From Nocardioides sp. (GTDB lineage Bacteria; Actinomycetota; Actinomycetes; Propionibacteriales; Nocardioidaceae): DNA of 13,983 nt. Made by a program: the position numbers and the translations under genes. The stretch covers positions 1-13,983 of the forward strand of contig JARICB010000347.1 of assembly GCA_029264225.1 (NCBI GenBank), in the 5' to 3' direction. This document shows, in pieces, positions 1 to 8,068 of this stretch; the stretch's first letter is position 1; every line of letters starts with the position of its first letter. The notes beneath the pieces were generated by a model that had not been told where the DNA came from, ran no database searches, and saw only the letters and a program-made list of their open reading frames with translations.

Positions 1-357
1 CGCGTGGTCACACCGTCGCTCGATCTGCACCTGAGCGTCGGTCGACGTACCGCCTTGGGGCACCTGCTCCGCGTCATCCCCCCTGCCTTGGCCACCAGCC
101 CCGCCTGGTGCGCCCTCATCGACCCGATCGCCAGCGTGGTCATGCGCGGCGTGCGCACACGCGGGACAGCCGGTCAGGGCCGGCGGGAGTGGTACGGCGC
201 GACGTCGGTCTACGCCATCACGTCGTTGAGCGGCAGTTGGCGCGGTGTCGACCTCGGTCGGCTGGCGCCCGTCGAGCCACCGTGCCGTTTCGGGTTCTCC
301 TCGGTCCCGCGCCGGCCCAGCGTGACGACGGTGGTCACCACGGTCGAGCGCGACTGA
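1..357 (+). CDS. 3' part of an unrecognised protein (5' end outside window)
   Basis: An open frame enters from the left edge and ends at TGA 355-357, leaving the last 118 or so residues. Codons in this frame end overwhelmingly in G or C, as in the confirmed genes, so I take it as a real gene rather than a chance frame. The visible part has a hydrophobic stretch (LRVIPPALA and then IDPIASVVM), a basic, glycine-rich turn, and a C-terminal half rich in short beta-like segments ending in TTVVTTVERD. No catalytic or metal-binding motif is evident and I do not recognise the family. It converges on the dioxygenase gene, 77 bp away. An internal ATG or GTG start cannot be excluded, but the frame is open right to the edge. 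Confidence 0.6.
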   Translation, partial: RVVTPSLDLHLSVGRRTALGHLLRVIPPALATSPAWCALIDPIASVVMRGVRTRGTAGQGRREWYGATSVYAITSLSGSWRGVDLGRLAPVEPPCRFGFSSVPRRPSVTTVVTTVERD

Positions 358-370
358 CGGAATGTCGCTA

Positions 371-417
371 CGCCAGCCTGCCCGCTCAGGGGAGCGAACT
401 TCTTCGACGGGCTGGCG
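371..417. terminator. Possible nested hairpin between convergent genes
   Basis: Perfect 8-bp arms CGCCAGCC (371-378) and GGCTGGCG (410-417) enclose a second small hairpin, CGCTC (383-387) and GAGCG (392-396), with a four-base loop. It lies between the 3' ends of two convergent genes, where a bidirectional terminator is expected. No T-run follows on either strand and the outer loop is long, so this is only a candidate. Confidence 0.3.
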
Positions 418-434
418 CGCGACGGCAGGACCGA

Positions 435-1271
435 CTATTCGCCCAACCGGGTGCGTACCGAGAAGAGCTCGGGGAAGAAGGTCAGATCCAAGGCTCGGCG
501 CAGGAAGTCCACGCCGCTGGAGCCGCCGGTGCCGACCTTGTGCCCGATCGTGCGCTGGACGACCTGGAGGTGCCGGAAACGCCACTGCTGGAAGTTGTCC
601 TCGACGTCGACGAGCTCCTCGCAGGCCTCATAGACCCCCCAGTGCTCGGAGGGCGAGGCGTAGACGGTGCTGAACACCTTGATCAGGGCCGGGCTCTCGA
701 CGTAGGGCTGGCTGACGTCGCGGGCGAGGAGTTCGGCAGGTACGTCGTAGTCGCGGCGGGCCAGGTAGGCCAGGAACTCGTCGTACAACGAAGGCTCGTG
801 CAGCAACGTGGACAGCTCGTGCTGCGCGGGCGGGTCGTGGGCGAAGACCTTGACCATGTCGGCATTCTTGTTGCCCAGCAGGAACTCGACCTCGCGGTAC
901 TGCACCGACTGGAAGCCCGACGAGGTGGCCAGGAACGGTCGGATCTCGGCGTATTCACTGGGGGTCAGGGTGGCGAGCACCGACCACTGGTCGGTCAGGG
1001 TGTGCTGGATGTGCTTGACCCGGGCGAGCCGTTTCAGCGCGGGCGCCAACTCGTCGGCTCGCAGCAGGTCGCGGGCCGAACGCAGTTCGTGGACCATCAG
1101 CTTGAGCCACAGCTCGCTGGTCTGGTGCTGGACGATGAACAGCAGTTCGTCGTGCTGGGGCGGGTCGCTCTGCGGCTGCTGCGCGGCGAGCAGCAGATCG
1201 AGGCGCAGGTAGTCGCCGTAGGACATCTGGCTGCTGAAGTCCTGCTCGATGCCGGGCTCGAGTTCACGCAT
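435..1271 (-). CDS. kynA: Tryptophan 2,3-dioxygenase
   Basis: This haem enzyme opens the indole ring of L-tryptophan with O2 to give N-formylkynurenine, the first step of the kynurenine route; it is cytosolic and normally a tetramer. The 278-residue product has the usual bacterial length. Family signatures are present: VQHQTSELWLKL (48-59, with the active-site His49), SGFQSVQYRE (118-127), RFRHLQVVQR with the probable haem-ligand His234, and the substrate loop GTGGSSG (247-253). The ATG at 1271 was chosen because homologous sequence begins just after it. There is no Shine-Dalgarno, but a TACGCT -10 lies seven bases upstream, which suits a leaderless transcript. The frame stays open further upstream, but that extension is low-complexity and overlaps the divergent glycosylase. 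No kynureninase or formamidase gene is in the window. Confidence 0.95.
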   Translation of the reverse strand: MRELEPGIEQDFSSQMSYGDYLRLDLLLAAQQPQSDPPQHDELLFIVQHQTSELWLKLMVHELRSARDLLRADELAPALKRLARVKHIQHTLTDQWSVLATLTPSEYAEIRPFLATSSGFQSVQYREVEFLLGNKNADMVKVFAHDPPAQHELSTLLHEPSLYDEFLAYLARRDYDVPAELLARDVSQPYVESPALIKVFSTVYASPSEHWGVYEACEELVDVEDNFQQWRFRHLQVVQRTIGHKVGTGGSSGVDFLRRALDLTFFPELFSVRTRLGE

Positions 1272-1277
1272 GGTGCG

Positions 1278-1284
1278 TAGCGTA
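1278..1284. promoter_or_regulatory. Overlapping divergent -10 elements, dioxygenase and glycosylase
   Basis: The 46-bp gap between the two divergent starts contains the heptamer TAGCGTA. Read on the minus strand it gives TACGCT, a TANNNT -10 ending seven bases before the dioxygenase ATG (leaderless arrangement). Read on the plus strand it gives TAGCGT, which would start the glycosylase transcript about 28 bases before its ATG. If both are used, polymerase can occupy only one direction at a time. No clear -35 is seen for either. Confidence 0.4.
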
Positions 1285-1317
1285 GACCCGGTGAAGGCGG
1301 TGGACCCGAGGGACGCG

Positions 1318-2232
1318 ATGACGCGAAGTTGGCGACCGGGCTGGCCCTGCCCGGCGCTCGACACGCTGCGCCAGCAGCGTCGCGGCGGCGGGGACCCGAC
1401 GTACCAGATCGAGGGTGCTCGGCATTGGCACGCGATGCGTACGCCGACCGGTGCGGCCACGCTGGCGGTGAGCCAGCGCTCCGACGGTGAGGTCGAGGCC
1501 TCCGCCTGGGGTGAGGGAGCCACGTGGGCCCTCGACGCGCTCCCCGGACTGCTCGGGGCCGACGACGACGTCAGCGGATTCGAGCCCGGGCATCCGGTGT
1601 TGTCCGCGCACTGGGCTCGTCATCCGCACTGGCGTTTCGGTCGCAGTGGACTGGTCGTGCAGTCACTCGTGCCGACGATCCTGGAGCAGAAGGTGACCGG
1701 TCAGGAGGCCCTGGCCGGCTACCGTTCCCTGATCCGCCGACACGGCGAACCCGCCCCCGGGCCGATGGTGAACCTCATGGTGCCGCCGACGCCCGAGACG
1801 ATCCGGCTGATTCCGAGTTGGGAGTGGCTGCACCTGCACGTCGACCACGCCCGCTCCACGGCCATCCTGCGGGCCTGCGTCGTGGCCGATGGGCTGGAGC
1901 GGGCCGGAACCAGGGGGCCCGACGCGCTGGACGCTGCGTTGCGGAGCCTCCCGGGCATCGGAGTGTGGAGCAGTGCGGAGGTGCGACGGGTGGCGCTGGG
2001 CGACGCCGACGCGGTGAGCTTCGGCGACTATCACGTGGCCAAGGACGTGGGCTGGGCCATGACCGGTACGCCGTTCGACGACGCCGAGATGGCTGCGTTC
2101 CTTGAGCCCTGGCGCCCGCACCGCAACCGGCTCGTCACCCTGATCGGACAGGTCGCCGGGGGCCGACCCCGACATGGCGCCCGGATGGCGCCGCGGACAC
2201 ACCTGCCCGGCCGCACGCCGGGACGGCGCTGA
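1318..2232 (+). CDS. AlkA-type DNA-3-methyladenine glycosylase family protein
   Basis: This is a predicted base-excision repair glycosylase of the HhH-GPD superfamily, which removes alkylated bases from DNA. The 304-residue product carries a helix-hairpin-helix, LPGIGVWSSAEV (211-222), followed by GDYHV with Asp237 in the place of the catalytic aspartate of AlkA. The segment ILEQKVTGQEA (121-131) resembles the ILxQQVS helix of the family. The N-terminal 90 residues would match the beta-rich AlkA N-domain. There is no FeS-cluster cysteine loop, so it is not an Nth/MutY member. I chose ATG 1318 because GAGGGA (1308-1313) precedes it and MTRSWRPGWPCP looks like a native N-terminus; ATG 1249 in the same frame would overlap the dioxygenase. 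It converges on the phospholipase-D-like gene with a 20-bp gap. Substrate range is unknown. Confidence 0.85.
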   Translation: MTRSWRPGWPCPALDTLRQQRRGGGDPTYQIEGARHWHAMRTPTGAATLAVSQRSDGEVEASAWGEGATWALDALPGLLGADDDVSGFEPGHPVLSAHWARHPHWRFGRSGLVVQSLVPTILEQKVTGQEALAGYRSLIRRHGEPAPGPMVNLMVPPTPETIRLIPSWEWLHLHVDHARSTAILRACVVADGLERAGTRGPDALDAALRSLPGIGVWSSAEVRRVALGDADAVSFGDYHVAKDVGWAMTGTPFDDAEMAAFLEPWRPHRNRLVTLIGQVAGGRPRHGARMAPRTHLPGRTPGRR

Positions 2233-2252
2233 CGTCCGCTGAGCTGGCTGAG

Positions 2253-3497
2253 TCAGAGCAACGGACGCAGCGGTGCAAGCACGGCCTCGGTGAACTTGCG
2301 GTGCAGGTCACGGGCCTCCCACTCGCCGAGCGTCAGCTCGAGGCAGTTGGACTGGTCGGTCTCGAAGATGTTCTCCATGACCTCGGCGAAGTCTTCGTCG
2401 ATCACCTCGAGATTGATCTCGTAGTTGCCCTGAAGACTCAACCGGTCGATGTTGGCCGTGCCGACCGTCGACCAACTGCCATCGATGGTCGCTGTCTTGG
2501 CGTGCACCATGGCGTCCTTGAAACGCAGGACTCGCACCCCCGCCGAGAGCAGTTGGCTGTAGTAGCCACGGGAGATCCAGTCGGCGACGATGTGGTTGGA
2601 CTTCAGCGGCAGCAGGATCCGCACGTCCACTCCGCGCCGAGCCGCCTCGAGCAGGGCATCGACGAAGTCCTGGTCGGGCAGGAAGTAGGCCTGCGTCATC
2701 CAGACGTTCTTGGTGGCCCGGTTGATCGCCTCGAGATACATTCCCCGGATCGGGAACATCCACAGCCGCGGTACGTTGCGGTGAATCCGGGTGTGCGCCT
2801 CCCAGACGGAGTGGGTCTCCAACAGGAGCGGCCGCTCACTGTGACCGATCCGGCGGCGTCGGTTCAGGTTCCAGAAGTCGGCGAAGCCGCGTTTGAGGTC
2901 CCATACGCCGGGCCCGGTGATCCGCACGTGGGTGTCGCGCCACTCGGTCGCGTAGGCGGAGCCGATGTTGTAGCCGCCGAGGAAAGCCACCTCATCGTCG
3001 ACCACCAGGATCTTGCGGTGGGTGCGCCCGTAGCGGCTGAGGTTCCAGAACTGGATACCGGCCGTGTAGATGGGGTAGCGCAGCACCTTCATCGTGTGTG
3101 GGAACCGCTTGAACGAGGGGGAGACCACCAGGTTGGCGAAGCCGTCGTAGATGACATAGACCTCGACCCCACGGGCGGCGGCGGCGATCAGGGCAGCCTT
3201 GAACTGCTCGCCGATCTCGTCGCCCTTCCAGATATAGGTCTCGAACAGGATCTGCCGGCGGGCGCCGTTGATGGCGGCCAACATGTCGTCGTAGAGGTCC
3301 TGGCCGAAGGTGTACGTCGTCAGCACTCCGTCGCCGACGGCCACCGTCTGCGGGGCCGAGATCGGGAACGGCTTGGGCTTCTTGTTACGACGTCGATAGG
3401 AGTCGACCAGCGACAGCGCGAGCGCGAAGAGAACTTGGAAGGCCACGAATCCGAGCAGAGTGCGTCGGACGACGGTCAGCATGCGGGCGGCGGTCAC
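2253..3497 (-). CDS. Phospholipase D-like / cardiolipin synthase-like membrane protein
   Basis: The 414-residue protein has two HKD phosphodiesterase motifs: THRKILVVDD (His160, Lys162, Asp167, followed by GG and Asn177) and VHAKTATIDG (His332, Lys334, Asp339, followed by Gly and Asn). The pair forms one active site in bacterial ClsA/B-type cardiolipin synthases and related transphosphatidylases. A single hydrophobic segment at about residues 11-32, followed by RRRNKK, should anchor it in the membrane with the catalytic domains after the anchor. Only one membrane segment is seen, against two in classical ClsA. Its relatives are often annotated simply as PLD-domain proteins, so cardiolipin synthesis is likely but not shown. 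The start is taken as GTG 3497; ATG 3482 is an alternative that keeps the anchor. The 60-bp gap to the divergent uvrB must hold both promoters. Confidence 0.85.
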   Translation of the reverse strand: MTAARMLTVVRRTLLGFVAFQVLFALALSLVDSYRRRNKKPKPFPISAPQTVAVGDGVLTTYTFGQDLYDDMLAAINGARRQILFETYIWKGDEIGEQFKAALIAAAARGVEVYVIYDGFANLVVSPSFKRFPHTMKVLRYPIYTAGIQFWNLSRYGRTHRKILVVDDEVAFLGGYNIGSAYATEWRDTHVRITGPGVWDLKRGFADFWNLNRRRRIGHSERPLLLETHSVWEAHTRIHRNVPRLWMFPIRGMYLEAINRATKNVWMTQAYFLPDQDFVDALLEAARRGVDVRILLPLKSNHIVADWISRGYYSQLLSAGVRVLRFKDAMVHAKTATIDGSWSTVGTANIDRLSLQGNYEINLEVIDEDFAEVMENIFETDQSNCLELTLGEWEARDLHRKFTEAVLAPLRPLL

Positions 3498-3545
3498 CTA
3501 CGCATCTTGCCAGTTGTGCGCGGCAGCGTTGTCGGTGCCGCCCCG

Positions 3546-3551
3546 TAGGCT
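3546..3551 (+). promoter_or_regulatory. -10 element for leaderless uvrB
   Basis: TAGGCT matches the actinobacterial TANNNT -10 and ends six bases before ATG 3558, placing transcription start at the A of the start codon. The bases between (CGTCCC) contain no Shine-Dalgarno sequence, which supports leaderless translation. No good -35 is present at normal spacing, and no obvious SOS box (GAACN4-5GTTC type) is seen in the gap. Confidence 0.45.
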
Positions 3552-3557
3552 CGTCCC

Positions 3558-5687
<2,130 letters not shown>

Positions 5688-5730
5688 GCAAGGAACGCCA
5701 AGCGAGGAACGAGCTTGGAGCGTTCCTTGC
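5688..5730 (+). terminator. Strong hairpin directly after uvrB
   Basis: Starting on the base after the uvrB stop, GCAAGGAACGC (5688-5698) pairs perfectly over 11 bp with GCGTTCCTTGC (5720-5730). Inside it, CAAGC (5699-5703) pairs with GCTTG (5713-5717), leaving a two-base bulge (5718-5719) and a nine-base loop. This 16-bp two-part stem is the strongest hairpin I saw in the window. No T-run follows, as is common for actinobacterial terminators. It could instead be a 3'-end stabiliser or a copy of a dispersed palindromic repeat. Confidence 0.6.
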
Positions 5731-5749
5731 GAGCGAGGAGCCAGCGGGA

Positions 5750-5846
5750 GCGAAGCGAGCGCCGGCGGCGAAGTGAGGAGGCGTGCAGCGCCGGCGGCGA
5801 AGCGAGGAGGCGTGCAGCGCCGGCGGCGAAGCGAGCGCCGGCGGCG
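5750..5846. repeat. 29-bp tandem repeat block flanked by a 21-bp direct repeat
   Basis: Unit one (5761-5789) and unit two (5790-5818) are each 29 bp and differ at one base (GAAGTGAGG versus GAAGCGAGG). Each starts GCCGGCGGCGAAG and ends GAGGAGGCGTGCAGC. A third unit (5819-5836) is broken off after GAAGCGAGC and followed by another GCCGGCGGCG. A 21-bp exact direct repeat beginning GCGAAGCGAGC occurs at both edges (5750-5770 and 5826-5846). Units abut without spacers, so this is not CRISPR. It looks like slippage or amplification of a short GC-rich dispersed repeat. Confidence 0.8.
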
Positions 5847-5880
5847 GAATCGAGACTTCCTTGACGGCGAGTATTGGCTG

Positions 5881-5894
5881 CGGGAGCAATCCCG
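5881..5894 (+). other. Small hairpin upstream of the reductase promoter region
   Basis: CGGGA and TCCCG form a perfect 5-bp stem with loop GCAA, 11 bp upstream of the KstR site. It could be weak insulation from upstream transcription or chance; there is no T-run. Confidence 0.2.
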
Positions 5895-5905
5895 CTCGGT
5901 TAAGG

Positions 5906-5919
5906 TAGAACCTGTTCTA
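5906..5919. promoter_or_regulatory. KstR operator, full match, before the reductase operon
   Basis: TAGAACCTGTTCTA fits TnnAACnnGTTnnA at every fixed position and is palindromic across all 12 bases outside the central CT. It lies 34 bp upstream of the chosen GTG of the reductase gene. TAAGGT (5901-5906), a TANNNT hexamer, touches its left edge, so KstR bound here would block initiation. Steroid-CoA intermediates are the known KstR ligands that relieve repression, so the four-gene operon should be induced during sterol catabolism. Confidence 0.9.
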
Positions 5920-5953
5920 GGAATCTCGGATCGAGAGATTGCAAGGAGTGCGC

Positions 5954-6919
5954 GTGCCGCAGGTCGATCTGTTGATCATCGGGGCCGGCCCGACGGGGTT
6001 GTACGCCGCCTACTATGCGGGGTTTCGTGGCCTGAGCGTCGCGGTGGTGGATTCACTACCGGAGCTCGGCGGCCAGATCACGGCGATGTACCCGGAGAAG
6101 GCGATCCTCGACGTCGCCGGTTTCCCCACCATCAAGGGCCGCGACCTGGTCGCAGGGCTGGTCTCGCAGGCGGACACGGCCCGGCCGCAGTACTTTCTCG
6201 AGCGGACTGCCGAGTCACTGACCCATGAGGGTGAGCGCGTCATCGTGGGGCTCGATGACGGCACCCGCATCGATGCCGGTGCGGTGCTGATCACCGCAGG
6301 TATCGGCAAGTTCAGCCCCCGCCAACTGCCGGCCGGCGCCGAGTGGGTAGGTCGCGGGGTGGAGTTCTTCGTCCCCAGTTTCGCTCCCTACCACGGCAAG
6401 GACGTCGTCATCGTCGGCGGCGGCGACAGTGCCTTCGACTGGGCCCAGCACCTCGAGCCGATGGCCAAGTCGGTCACGCTCGTGCACCGCCGCGACGCCT
6501 TCCGGGCCCACGAACGGACCGTCGCGGCGGTCCGCGATTCGTCAGTCGAGATCATCACCAAGGCCCAGATCAGTGCGATGCGTGGCAACGGTCAGGTGGA
6601 CGAGGTCGAGATCACCGTCGACGGCCAGGACCCGATCGTTCGCCCGGCACAGGCCGTCGTGGCCGCCCTTGGCTTCATTGCCGACCTGGGTGCGCTGCAG
6701 ACGTGGGGCCTCACCACCGACAAGCGTCACATCGTGGTCGATACCTCGATGCGCACCAACCTGGAGCGGGTCTTCGCGGCCGGCGACATCACGGAGTACC
6801 CCGGAAAGGTCCGCCTCATCGCGGTCGGATTCGGGGAGGCGGCAACGGCCGTCAACAATGCGGCCGTCGTCATCGACCCGTCCGCGCATGTTTTCCCCGG
6901 CCACTCGAGTGAGGGCTGA
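5954..6919 (+). CDS. Ferredoxin--NAD(P)+ reductase, thioredoxin-reductase-like type
   Basis: A two-dinucleotide-domain flavoprotein of 321 residues, predicted to bind FAD and pass NAD(P)H electrons to ferredoxin. FAD site: GAGPTG (10-15), then LGGQITAMYPEK (38-49). NAD(P) site: VVIVGGGDSA (151-160), with HRRDAFRAH (178-186) shaped for the cofactor phosphate. The late FAD motif is AAGDIT (275-280). The CxxC redox pair of true thioredoxin reductases is absent, which places it with the YumC-type ferredoxin reductases. GTG 5954 was chosen because AAGGAG (5943-5948) sits five bases before it; TTG 5939 would precede that ribosome site. It follows the KstR operator and leads the ferredoxin gene by 24 bp, so that ferredoxin is the likely partner. 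Mycobacterial P450 systems more often cite FprA-type reductases, which are a different family. Confidence 0.88.
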   Translation: MPQVDLLIIGAGPTGLYAAYYAGFRGLSVAVVDSLPELGGQITAMYPEKAILDVAGFPTIKGRDLVAGLVSQADTARPQYFLERTAESLTHEGERVIVGLDDGTRIDAGAVLITAGIGKFSPRQLPAGAEWVGRGVEFFVPSFAPYHGKDVVIVGGGDSAFDWAQHLEPMAKSVTLVHRRDAFRAHERTVAAVRDSSVEIITKAQISAMRGNGQVDEVEITVDGQDPIVRPAQAVVAALGFIADLGALQTWGLTTDKRHIVVDTSMRTNLERVFAAGDITEYPGKVRLIAVGFGEAATAVNNAAVVIDPSAHVFPGHSSEG

Positions 6920-6943
6920 GACTTCCATGAAAGGGATCCCTCG

Positions 6944-7162
6944 ATGAAGGTCAGTGTTGACTTCGACCTGTGTGAATCGAACGCATTGTGCGAGGCGCTT
7001 GCGCCAGACGTGTTCGAGCTGGACGACGACGAGTTCCTGCACGTCAAGAAGCCCGACATCGGCCCCGAGGACGTGGACGCCGTACGCCGTGCGGTTGCCG
7101 CCTGCCCCCGAGCTGCCATCACGCTCGACGAGGGTGCACCTGAGGCCGGAGCGACGACCTGA
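6944..7162 (+). CDS. fdxD: CP-type (probably 3Fe-4S) ferredoxin, FdxD-like
   Basis: A 72-residue small iron-sulfur protein. Cluster cysteines are Cys10, Cys16 and Cys54 (followed by Pro55). The position that is cysteine in 4Fe-4S proteins is Asn13, giving CxxNxxC...CP, the pattern of actinobacterial P450-partner ferredoxins, which generally carry a 3Fe-4S cluster. ATG 6944 follows AAGGGA (6931-6936) at seven bases. The stop overlaps the next start (TGATG). In M. tuberculosis fdxD (Rv3503c) neighbours hsd4A (Rv3502c) in the KstR regulon, and the same order is kept here. It probably feeds a steroid-oxidising P450 such as a CYP125 or CYP142 type. No oxygenase is in the window, so the acceptor is inferred. 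Confidence 0.85.
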   Translation: MKVSVDFDLCESNALCEALAPDVFELDDDEFLHVKKPDIGPEDVDAVRRAVAACPRAAITLDEGAPEAGATT

Positions 7163-8055
7163 TGAGTCTTGACGGAAAGGTCGCCGTCGTCACTGGCGCC
7201 GGCGCCGGGCTCGGTCGCGCCGAGGCGCTGGCCCTGGCCGCTGCCGGAGCCCGGATGGTCGTCAACGACTTCGCCCAGGACGCAGCGCAGTCGGTCGTCG
7301 AGGAGATTACCGCACTGGGCGGCGAGGCCGTTGCGGCCGTCGGAGACGTGGGGGACCGCGCGATCGCAGACCTGATGGTCTCGAGCGCCTTGGACTCGTT
7401 CGGTTCGCTCGACATCGTGGTCAACAACGCCGGCATGACCCGCGACCGGATGCTCTTCAACCTCTCCGACCAGGAGTGGGACGACGTGATCCGGGTGCAC
7501 CTGCGCGGGCACTTCCTGCTGACCCGCAACGCGGCGGCCCACTGGCGCGCCCAGCACAAGGCGAGCGGCGAGTTGACCCACGGCCGGATCATCAACACCG
7601 CTTCCGAGGCATTCTTGGTCGGCTCACCTGGCCAGGCCAACTACGCCGCAGCGAAGGCCGGCATCGCCGCCCTGACGTTGTCTGCGGCCCGGGGCCTGAG
7701 TCGTATCGGGGTCACCGCCAACGCGATCTGCCCGCGCGCCCGCACAGCCATGACTGCCGATGTCTTCGGCGCCGACGAGTCCGGCCAAGAGATGGACCCG
7801 TACTCGCCGGAGCATGTGGCACCGGTCGTTGCCTACCTCGCCTCGCCGGCGGCAGCGGCGATCACTGGTCAGGTCTTCGTCGTCTACGGCGGCATGGTGG
7901 CCCTGCTGGCTGCCCCCGTGGTGCAGCAGCGCTTCGACGCCAGCGATACCGCCTGGACCCAGCACGACCTCGAACAACAACTGGGCGGCTTCTTCGCCGA
8001 CCGGGACCCGTCGGTCGGCTTCGCCGCCGATTCCGTCATGCAACTGAAAGTCTGA
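7162..8055 (+). CDS. hsd4A: Hsd4A-like short-chain dehydrogenase/reductase, steroid side-chain degradation
   Basis: A classical SDR of 297 residues, longer than the usual 250. The cofactor loop is TGAGAGLG (11-18), with Asp36 after beta-2 favouring NAD(H). NNAG is at 88-91 and the catalytic set is Ser148, Tyr161 and Lys165 (YAAAK). The stretch around NAGMTRDRMLFN and VHLRGHFLLTRNAAA closely recalls mycobacterial Hsd4A (Rv3502c) as I remember it. That enzyme is described as acting both as a 17-beta-hydroxysteroid dehydrogenase and as a beta-hydroxyacyl-CoA dehydrogenase on sterol side chains. The C-terminal extension (FADRDPSVGFAADSVMQ) is also typical of it. It is translationally coupled to the ferredoxin gene by a one-base overlap. 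A general peroxisomal-MFE-like 3-hydroxyacyl-CoA dehydrogenase is the alternative reading. Confidence 0.85.
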   Translation: MSLDGKVAVVTGAGAGLGRAEALALAAAGARMVVNDFAQDAAQSVVEEITALGGEAVAAVGDVGDRAIADLMVSSALDSFGSLDIVVNNAGMTRDRMLFNLSDQEWDDVIRVHLRGHFLLTRNAAAHWRAQHKASGELTHGRIINTASEAFLVGSPGQANYAAAKAGIAALTLSAARGLSRIGVTANAICPRARTAMTADVFGADESGQEMDPYSPEHVAPVVAYLASPAAAAITGQVFVVYGGMVALLAAPVVQQRFDASDTAWTQHDLEQQLGGFFADRDPSVGFAADSVMQLKV

Positions 8056-8068
8056 GAGGAAACAACTG

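Noticed and set aside
108..1280. 390-codon open frame antisense to the dioxygenase
   Set aside because: It is the shadow of the tryptophan dioxygenase frame, with no motif and an implausible composition.
2233..2267. CGTCCG and CGGACG arms between the glycosylase and PLD-like genes as a terminator
   Set aside because: The stem is only 6 bp with a 23-base loop, and half of it lies inside the PLD-like coding region.
2301..3548. 415-codon open frame antisense to the PLD-like gene
   Set aside because: The HKD motifs and membrane anchor are on the other strand; this translation has no recognisable domain and no ribosome site.
3498..3557. SOS (LexA) box upstream of uvrB
   Set aside because: No GAAC...GTTC palindrome is present in the 60-bp gap.
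5750..5846. Repeat block as a CRISPR array
   Set aside because: Units abut directly with no unique spacers, are very GC-rich and have no cas genes nearby.
5688..5953. Small RNA or tRNA gene between uvrB and the reductase
   Set aside because: No tRNA cloverleaf or T-loop consensus is seen; the gap is explained by hairpin, repeats and the KstR promoter. No rRNA or tRNA was recognised anywhere in the window.
5773..6228. 151-codon frame starting in the repeat block
   Set aside because: It begins in tandem repeats and runs out of frame through the reductase gene; the peptide is arginine/glycine shadow sequence.
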